Of a stretch of 64,000 nucleotides of DNA, positions 26,529 to 35,715 are shown in pieces. Both the position numbers and the translations under genes were made by a program. Position 1 is the stretch's first letter, and the number at the start of each line of letters is the position of its first letter. The DNA lies in contig MKVL01000004.1 in the NCBI GenBank assembly GCA_001899205.1, forward strand, positions 265,388 to 329,387, read 5' to 3'. Origin of the DNA: Mesorhizobium sp. 65-26 (GTDB lineage Bacteria; Pseudomonadota; Alphaproteobacteria; Rhizobiales; Rhizobiaceae). The notes under the pieces were generated by a model. The model worked only from the letters and a program-made list of their open reading frames with translations, was not told where the DNA came from and searched no databases.

Positions 26529-26604
26529 TGGTGCCGCTTGCGTGACTCGAACACGCGACCCCATCATTACGAATGATGTGCTCTACCAACTGAGCTAAAG
26601 CGGC
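26529..26604 (-). tRNA. tRNA-Thr (anticodon CGT)
   Basis: The minus strand gives a full cloverleaf: acceptor GCCGCTT/AAGCGGC, D-arm with AGCTCAGTTGGTAGAGC, anticodon stem CATCA/TGATG around TTCGTAA (anticodon CGT), T-arm GCGTG-TTCGAGT-CACGC, and an encoded CCA. Its last 33 bases are repeated at 15370-15402. Confidence 0.97.
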
Positions 26605-26919
26605 CCTGGAGAGACCGAGGCCTCCAAGATGGGCTGCGTGATAGACTCAACCGGCCGTGAATTCAAGATGGTCGGTTGCGATTTCGGGATCTGCTTGCCA
26701 ATTCTCGTTAGCGCGCCTCGCGGCGACGCCGGAAACGCTCAGGCATGCATTCCCGGTTGGCTGATGCGCGACGCCAGGCTGCTGTCTGCTATGCTATAAT
26801 GCAGCCGTCCGACCGGCCACGTGGCCGAAAAACCTTCGGAAATCCGGCACGTAGGCCCTAGTTGACGTGGAATGCTGTCGCTCGCCCGTTGATTGATCGG
26901 TCGCCTGCGGCTAACGATC
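26605..26919. other. Gap without recognised gene
   Basis: The 315 bases between the tRNA-Thr and the anchored unknown protein show no convincing gene, repeat or terminator. They should contain the tRNA promoter on the minus strand and the promoter of the next gene. Confidence 0.5.
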
Positions 26920-28074
26920 ATGGCAGGATTGGGCGAGAATGCAGAGGGATCCAGCGTGGACGCGATCGAAAAAGCGATCCGGAGCGCCTTGGAAAAGGGC
27001 AATGCCGACGATCGGGCCTTTCGCGAGAAAGTCTACCGGTCGGCTTTCTCGGCGCTCGACCGCGCGCTTCAGGCCAATCCAAACGTAACGGTGGAAGTGG
27101 CCATCAACCGCCGCAAGGCCGTGCAGGCCAAGATCGCCGAGATCGAATCCGAATTCCTGCCGGCCGTGCCCGATGTCGGCGCGCCAAATGGGGGCGAGGT
27201 TGAGGCGCCCGCGGTCGATCCGGCCGCGTCGCCGAAGTCCGGTTCGACATCATCGCCGGCCGTGTCCGTCGACGGTCCGGCCGACGCGCCCCGGTCGCGC
27301 GTGCTGCCCGTCGTTCCCGACATCATGCCGGATGGCCCGCTGCCGGAAGCGCCGTCGCTCGACACGCGGGGCGACGCGCAGGCCGGCGCCGAAGTGGCGC
27401 CCGACCGTGACGAGCGGCGGATCAGGGGCCCGCGGCTGCCGCTGACGGCGATCTTCCTCGGGGTGACATTGCTCGCGGCCATCGCGATCGGCGGTTACTT
27501 TGCCATGCAGACCGGCGTCTTCAAGACCGCCGCGCAGCTCGACACCGCTCCGCCCCAGCCGCCGCCCACGGTCTCGGACGACGAGGCGCCCGCCCAGGAC
27601 GGCGCGCCGCAGAAACCAGGCGAGCCGGACCAGTCGCGCGACTGGATCAACGTCTTCTCGCCGAACGATCCGACGCATGTCAGCGCGCCTTCCGACGCCA
27701 AGGCCGATGTCATGAAGGACGATACGGGCTCCTTCCTGCGCATCCGTTCCGGGGCGTCCGGTTCGGCCGTCAGCTTCGACGTCGGCCAGGGCATCCTGGA
27801 GAAGATCGCCGGCAAGCATGCCGTCTTCGACATCATCGCCCGCTCCGAGGAAGGCAAGGAGACGCAGATCTCGATCGACTGCAATTTCGGCGAGCTCGGC
27901 GACTGCGGTCGCAAGCGCTATGCCGTCGGCCAGCAGCGCAACGAGTATCTGTTCGACGTGCAATTCCCCGACAAGCATCCCGGTTCGGCGGGAACCATCG
28001 CCATCAATTCCGACTTCGACAAGCAGGGCAAGGCGGTCGACATCTACGAGATCCGCGTCTCGACGAGCCAGTAG
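26920..28074 (+). CDS. Single-pass membrane protein of unknown function
   Basis: I do not recognise this family by function. The roughly 384-residue protein has a cytoplasmic N-terminal helical region (DAIEKAIRSALEKGNADDRA) that resembles a small conserved module in rhizobial proteins. An acidic, Pro/Ala-rich linker and one transmembrane segment (LTAIFLGVTLLAAIAIGGYF, about residue 175) follow. The periplasmic beta-rich domain has HAVFDIIARSEEGKETQISI and a Cys pair in CNFGELGDCGRKRY. The topology suggests a sensor or envelope-binding role, but this is inference. ATG 26920 is the likeliest start; 26893 is alternative. Confidence 0.65.
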   Translation: MAGLGENAEGSSVDAIEKAIRSALEKGNADDRAFREKVYRSAFSALDRALQANPNVTVEVAINRRKAVQAKIAEIESEFLPAVPDVGAPNGGEVEAPAVDPAASPKSGSTSSPAVSVDGPADAPRSRVLPVVPDIMPDGPLPEAPSLDTRGDAQAGAEVAPDRDERRIRGPRLPLTAIFLGVTLLAAIAIGGYFAMQTGVFKTAAQLDTAPPQPPPTVSDDEAPAQDGAPQKPGEPDQSRDWINVFSPNDPTHVSAPSDAKADVMKDDTGSFLRIRSGASGSAVSFDVGQGILEKIAGKHAVFDIIARSEEGKETQISIDCNFGELGDCGRKRYAVGQQRNEYLFDVQFPDKHPGSAGTIAINSDFDKQGKAVDIYEIRVSTSQ

Positions 28075-28097
28075 CGCCCAGCCTCCAGGACAAGGCA

Positions 28098-29705
28098 CTA
28101 CTCCCGGCGGTCGAGCAGCGCCTGCAGCGTTTCGATGCGGTCGGCCTCGCGCGTGGGCTTGTCCCAGCGCAGCCGCGAGATCCGGGGAAAGCGCATGGCG
28201 ACGCCGGACTTGTGCCGCGTCGAGCGGTTGAGCCCTTCGAAAGCCACCTCCAGCACCAGGCCGTTGTCGCGGTCGGCCCTTACCGAGCGCACCGGGCCGA
28301 AGCGCTCGATCGTGTTGTCGCGGACATATTTGTCGATCTGCTTCAGCTCCTCGTCGGTGAAGCCGAAATAGGCCTTGCCGACCGGCACCAGTTCTTCCGA
28401 ACCTTCAGGCCCCGACCAGACGCCGAACGTGTAGTCGGAATAGAAGCTCGAACGCTTGCCATGGCCGCGCTGCGCGTACATGAGCACGGCATCGACCGTA
28501 TGCGGATCGCGCTTCCACTTGAACCATGGCCCCTTCGGGCGGCCGGCGAGATAAGGCGAATCCCAACGCTTCAGCATGACGCCTTCGATGATCGGGTGCG
28601 GCGGCGCCTGCCGCAGGCGCTGCAATTCCTCCCAGCCGGAAAACCCGACCAGCGGCGAAAGATCGAAGCGGCTCGGGTCGAGCGTGCCGACGAACGCCTC
28701 CAGCCGGCTTCGCCTTTCGCGAAAGGGCAGTGCGCGAAGGTCCTCCTCGCCAGCCTGCAGCAGGTCGTAGCAGCGCATGAAAGCCGGATATTGCTGTCTT
28801 ATCTTCGGCGATACCGTCTTCCGGTTCAGCCGTTGCTGCAGGTCCGAGAAGGTGCCGGTCGCCTCCCTGGGATCGCCCACGAGGAGCTCGCCATCGATGG
28901 CACCGGAGAAGGTCATGGCGTCGGCCAGGTCCGGAAAGGCGCCTGACACGTCGTCGCCGGTGCGCGAGTAGAGACGGCGAATCCCGCCCTCACAGATCGC
29001 CTGGACGCGGATGCCGTCCCACTTCCATTCGGCCGCGTAGTCCGCCGGGTCGAGCTTTTCGAGATCGCCGTCCCCGACGGGGTTCGACAGCATCACCGGC
29101 CTGAACAGTGCCATCGCCGCCTTCGCCGGTCTTTCGGCCCTGCCCTCCAGCCATGCGAAGAGTTCGGTGTAGGGCGGCGTCAGCCCATGCCAGAGTTCCT
29201 CGATCTCGGCGACATCGACCTGGCCGAACTCCGCCAGCGCCTGCTTGGCCAGCCGCGCCGAGACGCCGATGCGCAAGCCCCCGGTCACCAGCTTGATGAT
29301 GGCGAAGCGCGCCGAAATGCCGGCGCTGTCGAGAAGCCTGGCCAGCACCTGCGGGCCGTCGGAACGGCTCGCCGCCTGCAGCCGGCCCACCACTTCGGCC
29401 AGCGTTGGCACACGGTTCGGGATTGTTCCCGGCGCCAGCGGCCACACCAGCGACACCGTCTCGGCGAGGTCGCCAACATAGTCGTAGGAATAGCCGAACA
29501 GCACCGGATCCATGCGCTCGGTGATCAGCATGCGCAGCATCGCCGGCTTGACCGAAGCGATCGAGAGATCGCCGGTGATCGCCGCCAGCGCAAGGCCGCG
29601 ATCGGGATCCTCGACGGCTCGGAAATAGTCGATGAGCAGCGTCAGCTTGCCGTTGCGCGACGGCGTCAGCACCAGCCGGTCGAGAAGTTCGGCGAAGCGG
29701 TTCAT
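28098..29705 (-). CDS. ATP-dependent DNA ligase (cisplatin damage-response type)
   Basis: This 535-residue ligase of the group found with a metallo-beta-lactamase exonuclease in many alphaproteobacteria seals nicks with ATP. Adenylation lysine 228 lies in EWKWDGIRV (KxDG motif). An N-terminal alpha-helical DNA-binding domain precedes it. The C-terminal OB domain includes GKRSSFYSDYTFGVW and PRISRLRWDKPTREAD. It is downstream of its partner exonuclease on the same strand, but a 158-bp palindromic element separates them. No DEXH helicase or PdeM-type phosphoesterase, the other usual partners, is in the immediate neighbourhood. Confidence 0.92.
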   Translation of the reverse strand: MNRFAELLDRLVLTPSRNGKLTLLIDYFRAVEDPDRGLALAAITGDLSIASVKPAMLRMLITERMDPVLFGYSYDYVGDLAETVSLVWPLAPGTIPNRVPTLAEVVGRLQAASRSDGPQVLARLLDSAGISARFAIIKLVTGGLRIGVSARLAKQALAEFGQVDVAEIEELWHGLTPPYTELFAWLEGRAERPAKAAMALFRPVMLSNPVGDGDLEKLDPADYAAEWKWDGIRVQAICEGGIRRLYSRTGDDVSGAFPDLADAMTFSGAIDGELLVGDPREATGTFSDLQQRLNRKTVSPKIRQQYPAFMRCYDLLQAGEEDLRALPFRERRSRLEAFVGTLDPSRFDLSPLVGFSGWEELQRLRQAPPHPIIEGVMLKRWDSPYLAGRPKGPWFKWKRDPHTVDAVLMYAQRGHGKRSSFYSDYTFGVWSGPEGSEELVPVGKAYFGFTDEELKQIDKYVRDNTIERFGPVRSVRADRDNGLVLEVAFEGLNRSTRHKSGVAMRFPRISRLRWDKPTREADRIETLQALLDRRE

Positions 29706-29745
29706 GGGAGTATAGACCGCGCCAACAGCGAAAGCCGGTGCGAGA

Positions 29746-29903
29746 CACCCCCCTCTGGCCTGCCGGCCATCTCCCCCGCAAAGGGGGAGATCGGCAGTTT
29801 CGGCCTTGCCGCGTATCCTGCAACGTTTGCGATTGGCGAAAGCCGCCGTGACATCCGATCTCCCCCCTTGCGGGGGAGATGGCCGGCAGGCCAGAGGGGG
29901 GTG
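29746..29903. repeat. Rhizobial palindromic intergenic element (32-bp perfect terminal inverted repeats)
   Basis: Bases 29746-29777 (starting CACCCCCCTCTGGCCTGCCG) and 29872-29903 are perfect inverted copies of each other. Each arm continues into a small internal palindrome (CTCCCCC...GGGGGAGAT; CTCCCCCC...GGGGGAGAT). GC-rich elements of this type are common between genes in rhizobia. It sits between the exonuclease and ligase genes, and as RNA would form a strong hairpin that could attenuate or process the transcript. Confidence 0.85.
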
Positions 29904-29946
29904 GGAAGGATCGCTGGGCTGGCAATCAGCAGATCAAAAAACGCCA

Positions 29947-30957
29947 TCAGTCACCCTCATCCTCGTAACCCACGAGGTGCAGCGGCCTTGCCGCGATCCC
30001 CTCCAGCTCGCACCACCGCACCAGCGCCTCCTCGCGGCCGTGCGTCACCCAGACTTCGCCGGCGCCGGTCTGCCGGATCGTGGCGATGAGCTCGTCCCAG
30101 TCGGCATGGTCGGAGATGATCAGCGGCAGCTCGACGCCGCCCTGCTTGGCGCGTTGGCGGATGCGCATCCATCCCGAGGCGAAGCAGGAGATCGGGTCGG
30201 GAAAGCGGCGGGCCCAGCGGTCGGCGAAGGCCGATGGCGGTCCGATCACGATGGCGCCGGCGAAATCCGCCTTGCCGCCGCTCTCGACCGTGGCCGGTTC
30301 CAGCACGCCGAGGTCTATGCCCTGGCTCTGGTAATATTCGCTGAGCCTGGCCAGCGCGCCATGGATGTGGATCGGCCTGTCATATCCGGCGTCGCGCAGC
30401 AGCCGCATTACGCGCTGAGCCTTGCCCAGCGCGTAGGCGCCGACCAGATGCGACCGTTCGGGGAACTGCGCCGCCGAGGTCAGCAGCCTTGCGATCTCCT
30501 CCGTGTCGGGAGGGTGTCGGAAGACCGGCAGCCCGAAGGTCGCCTCGGTGATGAAGACGTCGCACGGCACCGGCTCGAAGGGCGCGCAGGTCGCATCCCG
30601 CTGGCGCTTGTAGTCACCGGAGGCGACGATGCGCGTTCCCTTGTGCTCCACGGCGATCTGGGCCGACCCCAGCACATGTCCGGCCGGATGGAAGCTGACG
30701 CTGACCTCGCCGATCGCGATGCGCTCGCCCGGTACTGCTGCCTGCGTCGTTCCGGCGAACTGGGGGCCGAGCCGCAACCCCATGATGTCAAGGGTCTGGC
30801 GCGTCGCCAGCACCGAACGATGCCCCGGCCGCGCGTGGTCGGAATGGCCGTGTGTGACCAGCGCCCGGTCGACCGGCTTGACCGGGTCGATGAAGAAATC
30901 GCCGGGTGGGCAATAGAGGCCTTCCGGCCGTGGATGGAGCAGGTCGCTGGCGCGCAT
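29947..30957 (-). CDS. Ligase-associated DNA exonuclease (metallo-beta-lactamase fold)
   Basis: This 336-residue nuclease of the MBL/beta-CASP-like group is found with the damage-response ligase and is thought to trim DNA ends before sealing. The metal-binding motif is THGHSDHARPGH (HxHxDH) near residue 38. Further metal-ligand histidines are expected in HPAGHVLGSAQI, and the C-terminus includes SDHADWDELIATI and VTHGREEAL. The start at 30957 has GGAG 7 bases upstream. The ligase gene follows on the same strand after 241 bases that contain the palindromic element. Confidence 0.92.
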   Translation of the reverse strand: MRASDLLHPRPEGLYCPPGDFFIDPVKPVDRALVTHGHSDHARPGHRSVLATRQTLDIMGLRLGPQFAGTTQAAVPGERIAIGEVSVSFHPAGHVLGSAQIAVEHKGTRIVASGDYKRQRDATCAPFEPVPCDVFITEATFGLPVFRHPPDTEEIARLLTSAAQFPERSHLVGAYALGKAQRVMRLLRDAGYDRPIHIHGALARLSEYYQSQGIDLGVLEPATVESGGKADFAGAIVIGPPSAFADRWARRFPDPISCFASGWMRIRQRAKQGGVELPLIISDHADWDELIATIRQTGAGEVWVTHGREEALVRWCELEGIAARPLHLVGYEDEGD

Positions 30958-31108
30958 CGCTCCAAGATAGGCGCTAATTCCGGCGCGAAAAGCCCGTTGT
31001 CGAAGACTGCTGACTCGTCGGCGAAATCGTACTGGACCCGGTTCTACGCGGACGTCTTTTGCGCTACATGGATGGCAACCGGCCGTTCGCGCCGGCGGAA
31101 CCTTCCAA

Positions 31109-32026
31109 ATGAAGCCGCTGCAGGCCTCGTCCGGTGACCTGAACGCCGATCGTCGCGCCGACTATGCCGAGATGCTCCACGCGTCCGGCGAGCACGGGGC
31201 GGCGGCTGAGCTGTTGCTGGGCGCGCTGGAGCTCGCGCCGCGATGGGCGGCCGGCTGGTTCCGCCTCGGCGAGATGCAGGAAGCCGCGGGCGCACCCGAT
31301 CTGGCGGCGCAGGCCTGGACCATGTCCATGCGTCTCGATCCGGCCGATCGTTTCGGCGCCACGCTCAAACTGCACCTGATCGGCAGGGGTACGGCGGGCG
31401 ACGCGCCGCCGCCGGCCTTCGTCGAAACGCTGTTCGACCAGTATGCCGACACTTTCGACGACGCCCTGGTCGGCAAGCTCGGCTATCGCGTCCCCGAAGT
31501 GCTCGACCAGGCCATCCGCGCGGCAAGACCCGGCCGCTTCAGGCTGGCCTTCGATCTGGGCTGCGGCACCGGCTTGATGGGGCAGCGGCTGCGGCCGATC
31601 GTGGATCGTCTCGAAGGGATGGACATTTCGGCGCGCATGCTGGCCAAGGCGCGGGCGAAAGGCATCTACGACAATCTTGCCCGCGCCGATCTCGGCCATT
31701 TCAGCCATGCCGGACCCGAGGCCGATCTCATCGTCGCGGCCGACGTGTTCATCTATGTCGGCAGGCTCGAAACGGTGATCGCCAGGATCGCCGCGGCATT
31801 GGCCGTGGATGGCCTGTTCGCCTTCTCGATCGAGGCGCTGGCGACGGCTGGCGATGCCGGTTTTGCCTTGCGACCGACGCGTCGCTACGCGCATGCTCTT
31901 GGCTATGTGCGCGGGGTGCTTGAGGCCAACGGCCTGGCAGTGCTTTCGGCCGATACGATGACCATCCGAATGGATCGTGGCGAGCCGGTCGACGGGTTCG
32001 CCATCGTCTCGCGAAAGGTCGGCTGA
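31109..32026 (+). CDS. SAM-dependent methyltransferase with N-terminal TPR-like helices
   Basis: This 305-residue protein opens with helical repeats of TPR character (DYAEMLHASGEHGAAAELLL; WFRLGEMQEAAGAPDLAAQA, about residues 17-75). A class I methyltransferase domain follows, with motif I FDLGCGTGLMGQ, acidic motif II GMDISARML and DLIVAADVFIYV. The PFAM-like pattern PAFVETLFDQYADTFDD precedes the fold. The substrate is unknown; TPR-methyltransferase fusions often act on proteins or quinone-like small molecules. It is a stand-alone gene. Confidence 0.85.
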   Translation: MKPLQASSGDLNADRRADYAEMLHASGEHGAAAELLLGALELAPRWAAGWFRLGEMQEAAGAPDLAAQAWTMSMRLDPADRFGATLKLHLIGRGTAGDAPPPAFVETLFDQYADTFDDALVGKLGYRVPEVLDQAIRAARPGRFRLAFDLGCGTGLMGQRLRPIVDRLEGMDISARMLAKARAKGIYDNLARADLGHFSHAGPEADLIVAADVFIYVGRLETVIARIAAALAVDGLFAFSIEALATAGDAGFALRPTRRYAHALGYVRGVLEANGLAVLSADTMTIRMDRGEPVDGFAIVSRKVG

Positions 32027-32130
32027 GACGCCGTTCGGGAGCCAATCTTTGTTGCGGTTGCGAAAAAGCCCGAATCGGCTGTCACTATGGCTTCGTTCCG
32101 CGTGTGGGTTACGCGGACGGGGAGCATTTC

Positions 32131-32496
32131 ATGAGTTGGAAGTTGATGGCGATGGCATCGTGCCTCGCGGTCGCCGGCTGCGTTGGCGGCAATTCGATGT
32201 CCGAGCGCCAGGACGAAGACGTCCAGTCCTCGCTGCGCTATGACGACGTGCCTTGCGATCAGTTGCTGGCGCAACGGGACGGGCTGGCGCGGCAGTACAA
32301 TCTCGCGGTCGACGTCAAGCCGACTTTCTCCGACCCGGCATTGGGATTCGGCCCGTTCACGCCTGACATACGCTCCAAGCCCAAGCGCGACAGGGACAGG
32401 GCCATCGGCGAGATCGATGCCATGAACCGCTCGATCCTGCGTCGCGACTGTGCCAAGCCGGACAAGCAGAGCAAGGCAGTCGCCTTGCCCGGCTGA
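32131..32496 (+). CDS. Small putative lipoprotein of unknown function
   Basis: This 121-residue protein begins MSWKLMAMASCLAVAGCVGG, a lipoprotein signal with lipobox AVAGC (lipidated Cys at residue 17). The mature part is short and charged, with two further cysteines (PCDQLL, RRDCAKP) that may pair. The start at 32131 has GGGGAG 8 bases upstream. The protein appears conserved in type but I know no function. A P-loop protein gene follows 52 bases later. Confidence 0.75.
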   Translation: MSWKLMAMASCLAVAGCVGGNSMSERQDEDVQSSLRYDDVPCDQLLAQRDGLARQYNLAVDVKPTFSDPALGFGPFTPDIRSKPKRDRDRAIGEIDAMNRSILRRDCAKPDKQSKAVALPG

Positions 32497-32548
32497 AGAT
32501 CCGAAGCCGGCTGTGGCCGGAGATTTATCGCGAGGCTATGTCCTTCCA

Positions 32549-33088
32549 ATGTCGCATCGGATCAGCCTCGAAGAGCTCGGCGACCGCATATGCATCCTCG
32601 GGCCGTCGAACAGCGGCAAGTCGACCCTGGCCAATGCGATCGCTCGCAAGCGCGATCTGTGCCCCATCCATCTCGATCAGTTGCACCACCTGCCGAATAC
32701 GGATTGGCAGCCGCGCCCCAGGGACGAGTTCATCGCCTTGCACGATGACGCGATCGCCGGTCCGCGCTGGGTGATGGACGGCAACTACTCGGTCAGCATG
32801 CCGCAGCGCTTCCAGCGCGCGACGGGCCTGATACTGCTGGACATCTCGACGTCGGCGAGCCTGCTGCGCTATTTCCGCAGAACCCTGTTCGAAACCGCGA
32901 GGTTGGGCGCCCTGGAAGGCGGGCAGGACAGCGTCAAGTGGGACATGATCCACCACATCGCCGTGGTGACGCCGCGAAACCGCGAGCGCTACCGGCTGAT
33001 GTTCGACCGGATCGACCTTCCGAAAGTGCAACTGCCTTCGGTTCGGGCGATCAAGGAAAGCTTTCTGGAATGGGGGTTGGCCCGATAG
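32549..33088 (+). CDS. P-loop adenylate-kinase-like protein (topology-modulation/FlaR-like)
   Basis: This 179-residue P-loop NTPase has Walker A GPSNSGKST near residue 17. The pattern PIHLDQLHHLPNTDWQPRPR, then WVMDGNYS, is typical of the adenylate-kinase-like family often labelled DNA topology modulation protein FlaR. That label is historical and does not establish the function. The start at 32549 is the ATG nearest the first strand; an upstream frame overlaps the lipoprotein gene and was rejected. Confidence 0.8.
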   Translation: MSHRISLEELGDRICILGPSNSGKSTLANAIARKRDLCPIHLDQLHHLPNTDWQPRPRDEFIALHDDAIAGPRWVMDGNYSVSMPQRFQRATGLILLDISTSASLLRYFRRTLFETARLGALEGGQDSVKWDMIHHIAVVTPRNRERYRLMFDRIDLPKVQLPSVRAIKESFLEWGLAR

Positions 33089-33119
33089 CTTGGGCGCCCC
33101 CGCTTCTTCCGGACTTGGC

Positions 33120-34061
33120 TCAGTAACCCGCCTTCAGGTCCACAAGGTTCTCGAGCGCCTCGCCGCGTTCATAAGCATCCATCTGCCTCAGCATGATCGG
33201 CGCCAGGTGAGCGGGGTCCGATGTCGCTGCCGAATGCGGCGTGATGAAGATCTTGGGATGGCCCCAAAGTCGGCTGGTCTTGGGCAAAGGCTCGACCTCG
33301 AACACGTCGAGGCTTGCTTCCTTGAGCGTCCCGTCTTCCAGTGCGCGCAGTATGTCGGCGTCCTTCTGCAGGCGGCCGCGCCCGGCGTTGATCAGCACGG
33401 CGCCGCCGAGACCGTTGCGCCGGCGCAATTCCTTCAGGAGGCTGTAGTTGACGATGCCCTGCGTGCGTGGCGTCAGCGGCAGAAGCACGACCAGTATGTC
33501 GGTGGCGTTGAGGAATGGAATGAGGCCGGCGTCGCCGGCATAGGTCGAGACGCCGGGCATCGGCCGCTCGGTACGCGACCAGCCATTGATGGCAAAGCCG
33601 AGCGAAAGCAGCACCTTGGCCGCCGCGCGGCCGAGCGTGCCGAGCCCCATGATGCCGACGGAGATGTCGCTGGCGGGCCGCTGGGGCGGATCGCGCCACG
33701 CCTTTTTCTGCTGCTGTGCCCGAAAAAGCACGCCCTGCCGATGATGGTCGAGCACCCGCCAGACGACATATTCGGTCATGTACTGGGTAAGATTGTCGGC
33801 AACCACCTTGACGACCGGCACGTCGGGCCGGCCGGGATCGGCGAAGATATGGTCGACGCCGGCGCCGATCGAGAAGATCACGCGCAGGTTGGGCAGCGAG
33901 GCCAGCAGGTTCGGCCGCTGCTTCCACACTACGGCGTAGGTGATCGACGGATCGCTCGCGCCGTCGGGCTCCAGCACCACCTCGCGTTCGGCCGAGAGCA
34001 GCTCGCGCCAGCGCTGCGGCTGGAAGCTGGTGGTGGCGAGCAGGATGCGGCCCTTTTCCAT
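33120..34061 (-). CDS. ghrA: 2-hydroxyacid dehydrogenase, glyoxylate/hydroxypyruvate reductase A-like
   Basis: This 313-residue cytoplasmic NAD(P)H-dependent reductase should act on glyoxylate or hydroxypyruvate. It shows the Rossmann motif GIMGLGTLGRAAAKVL, the catalytic arginine region LINAGRGRLQ, a glutamate in FEVEPLPKTS and the catalytic histidine in TPHSAATSDP. The N-terminal sequence and lack of a long insertion match GhrA rather than SerA. It follows the yej-type operon on the same strand, 25 bases downstream of the ATPase stop, and may be read through from it. Confidence 0.88.
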   Translation of the reverse strand: MEKGRILLATTSFQPQRWRELLSAEREVVLEPDGASDPSITYAVVWKQRPNLLASLPNLRVIFSIGAGVDHIFADPGRPDVPVVKVVADNLTQYMTEYVVWRVLDHHRQGVLFRAQQQKKAWRDPPQRPASDISVGIMGLGTLGRAAAKVLLSLGFAINGWSRTERPMPGVSTYAGDAGLIPFLNATDILVVLLPLTPRTQGIVNYSLLKELRRRNGLGGAVLINAGRGRLQKDADILRALEDGTLKEASLDVFEVEPLPKTSRLWGHPKIFITPHSAATSDPAHLAPIMLRQMDAYERGEALENLVDLKAGY

Positions 34062-34086
34062 GACGATGCTTCCCTGTATCCGCCCG

Positions 34087-35715
34087 CTACTGACTGACGA
34101 CGCCGGTCGGAGCCGTTTCGATCCGGAAGGCGGCCGATATCAACGCGCGCGTGTAGTCGGTCTGCGGCCGTTCGAAAATCTGCTCGGAGGGCCCGGCCTC
34201 GACGACCTGGCCGTTGCGCATGACGATGACGTCGTTGGCGAGCGCCCGGATCACCTTGAGGTCGTGACTGATGAAGAGATAGGCGAGCTGGTGCTTGGCC
34301 TGCAGGTTGCGCAGCAGGTCGACGACCTGCGCCTGCACGCTCATGTCGAGCGCCGAGGTGGGCTCGTCCAACATGACAAAACGCGGGTTGAGCACCATGG
34401 CCCGCGCAATCGCGACGCGCTGGCGCTGGCCGCCGGAGAATTCGTGCGGATAGCGGTTGCGGGTGTCGGGATCGAGCCCGACCTCCTTGAGCACCGCGAC
34501 GACACGATCGTCACGGTCGTCCGGGGAAAGCCGCGGCTCGTGGATCTTCAATCCTTCCTCGATGATCTCGGAGATCGACATGCGCGGGCTGAGCGATCCG
34601 AACGGGTCCTGGAACACGATCTGCAGTTCGCTCCGCAACGGCCGCATGTCGCTGAAGGAGAGCTGGTTGATGTCGCGGCCGTCGAACTGGATGGTCCCCG
34701 TCGACGAGATCATCCGGGCAAGCGTCAGGCCCAGCGTCGTCTTGCCGGAACCGGATTCACCGACCACGCCCAGCGTCTGCCCGGCGCGCACGGTGACGTC
34801 GATGCCGTCGACGGCCTTCACATGGTCGACGGTGCGACGGAAGAAGCCGCGCCTGATCGGGAACCAGACCTTGACGTCCTTGCCTGTCATGACCGCCCTG
34901 GCGTCGGCATTCGCGGCCGGCGGCTTGCCTTTCGGCTCCGCGGCCAGCAGGTGCTTCGTATAGGCGTGCTGCGGGTTGGCGAAGATTTCCCTGGTCGGGC
35001 CGCTTTCGACGATCTTGCCCTTGGTCATCACGCAGACCCGGTCGGCGATCTTGCGCACGATGCCGAGGTCGTGGGTGATGAAGAGCATCGACATGCCCTT
35101 GCGCGCCTTCAGTTTCGCCAGAAGCTCGAGGATCTGCGCCTGCACGGTCACGTCGAGCGCGGTGGTCGGCTCGTCGGCGATCAAAAGCTCGGGCTCGTTG
35201 GCCAGCGCCATGGCAATCATCACGCGCTGGCGCTGGCCGCCGGACAATTGATGCGGATAGGCGTCGAGCCGTTTCTGCGGGTCGCGTATGCCGACCTCGG
35301 TGAGCAGTTCCAGCGTTCGCGCCTGGGCGGCCTTGTCGCCCATCGCCTGATGCAGCTTGAGGATTTCCCCGATCTGCTGCTCGATCGTGTGCAGCGGGTT
35401 GAGCGAGGTCATCGGCTCCTGGAAGATCATGGTGATCTTGTTGCCGCGCACGCGGCGCAGGGCCTTCTCGTTCATCGCCAGTAGGTCGGCGCCCTCGAAC
35501 AGTATCTTCCCGGAGGGATGGCTGGCGCTCGGGTAGGGAAGGAGCTTCAGCACCGAAAGCGCCGAGACCGACTTGCCCGAGCCGGACTCGCCGACCAGCG
35601 CCAGCGTCTCGCCCTTGGCGATGTCGAAAGAAATGTGGTCGACGGCGGTCGACAGCTTGCCGCCTTGCGCGAAGGCGACGCTGAGGTCTTGGACGGAAAG
35701 CAGGGCTTCGCTCAT
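34087..35715 (-). CDS. yejF: Peptide/microcin-type ABC transporter ATP-binding protein (YejF-like, two ABC domains)
   Basis: This 542-residue double ATPase powers a peptide importer. The first cassette has [11 protein letters not shown], signature [15 protein letters not shown] and Walker [13 protein letters not shown]. The second has [12 protein letters not shown], signature [15 protein letters not shown] and [12 protein letters not shown]. Both look catalytically complete. The ATG at 35715 overlaps the YejE-like stop by four bases. It is the last transport gene of a five-gene leftward operon. Confidence 0.94.
   Translation of the reverse strand: MSEALLSVQDLSVAFAQGGKLSTAVDHISFDIAKGETLALVGESGSGKSVSALSVLKLLPYPSASHPSGKILFEGADLLAMNEKALRRVRGNKITMIFQEPMTSLNPLHTIEQQIGEILKLHQAMGDKAAQARTLELLTEVGIRDPQKRLDAYPHQLSGGQRQRVMIAMALANEPELLIADEPTTALDVTVQAQILELLAKLKARKGMSMLFITHDLGIVRKIADRVCVMTKGKIVESGPTREIFANPQHAYTKHLLAAEPKGKPPAANADARAVMTGKDVKVWFPIRRGFFRRTVDHVKAVDGIDVTVRAGQTLGVVGESGSGKTTLGLTLARMISSTGTIQFDGRDINQLSFSDMRPLRSELQIVFQDPFGSLSPRMSISEIIEEGLKIHEPRLSPDDRDDRVVAVLKEVGLDPDTRNRYPHEFSGGQRQRVAIARAMVLNPRFVMLDEPTSALDMSVQAQVVDLLRNLQAKHQLAYLFISHDLKVIRALANDVIVMRNGQVVEAGPSEQIFERPQTDYTRALISAAFRIETAPTGVVSQ

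Larger units (their letters stand above)
15370..26604. mobile_element. Putative decayed genomic island at tRNA-Thr(CGT)
   Basis: The segment is bounded on the right by an intact tRNA-Thr on the minus strand and on the left by a 33-bp direct repeat of that tRNA's 3' end with one mismatch. This is the geometry left by tyrosine-recombinase integration into a tRNA 3' end. Inside are an XRE-cupin/demethylase pair, a polyamine-type ABC operon, small secreted proteins, and broken XRE, ParB-like and IS5 fragments crowded at the tRNA end, where an integrase would normally lie. No integrase is seen, so the element would be immobile now. Confidence 0.4.

Noticed and set aside
29746-29903. A simple transcription terminator
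   Set aside because: The arms are 32 bp and far apart with inner palindromes and no T-run, as in dispersed rhizobial elements rather than rho-independent terminators.
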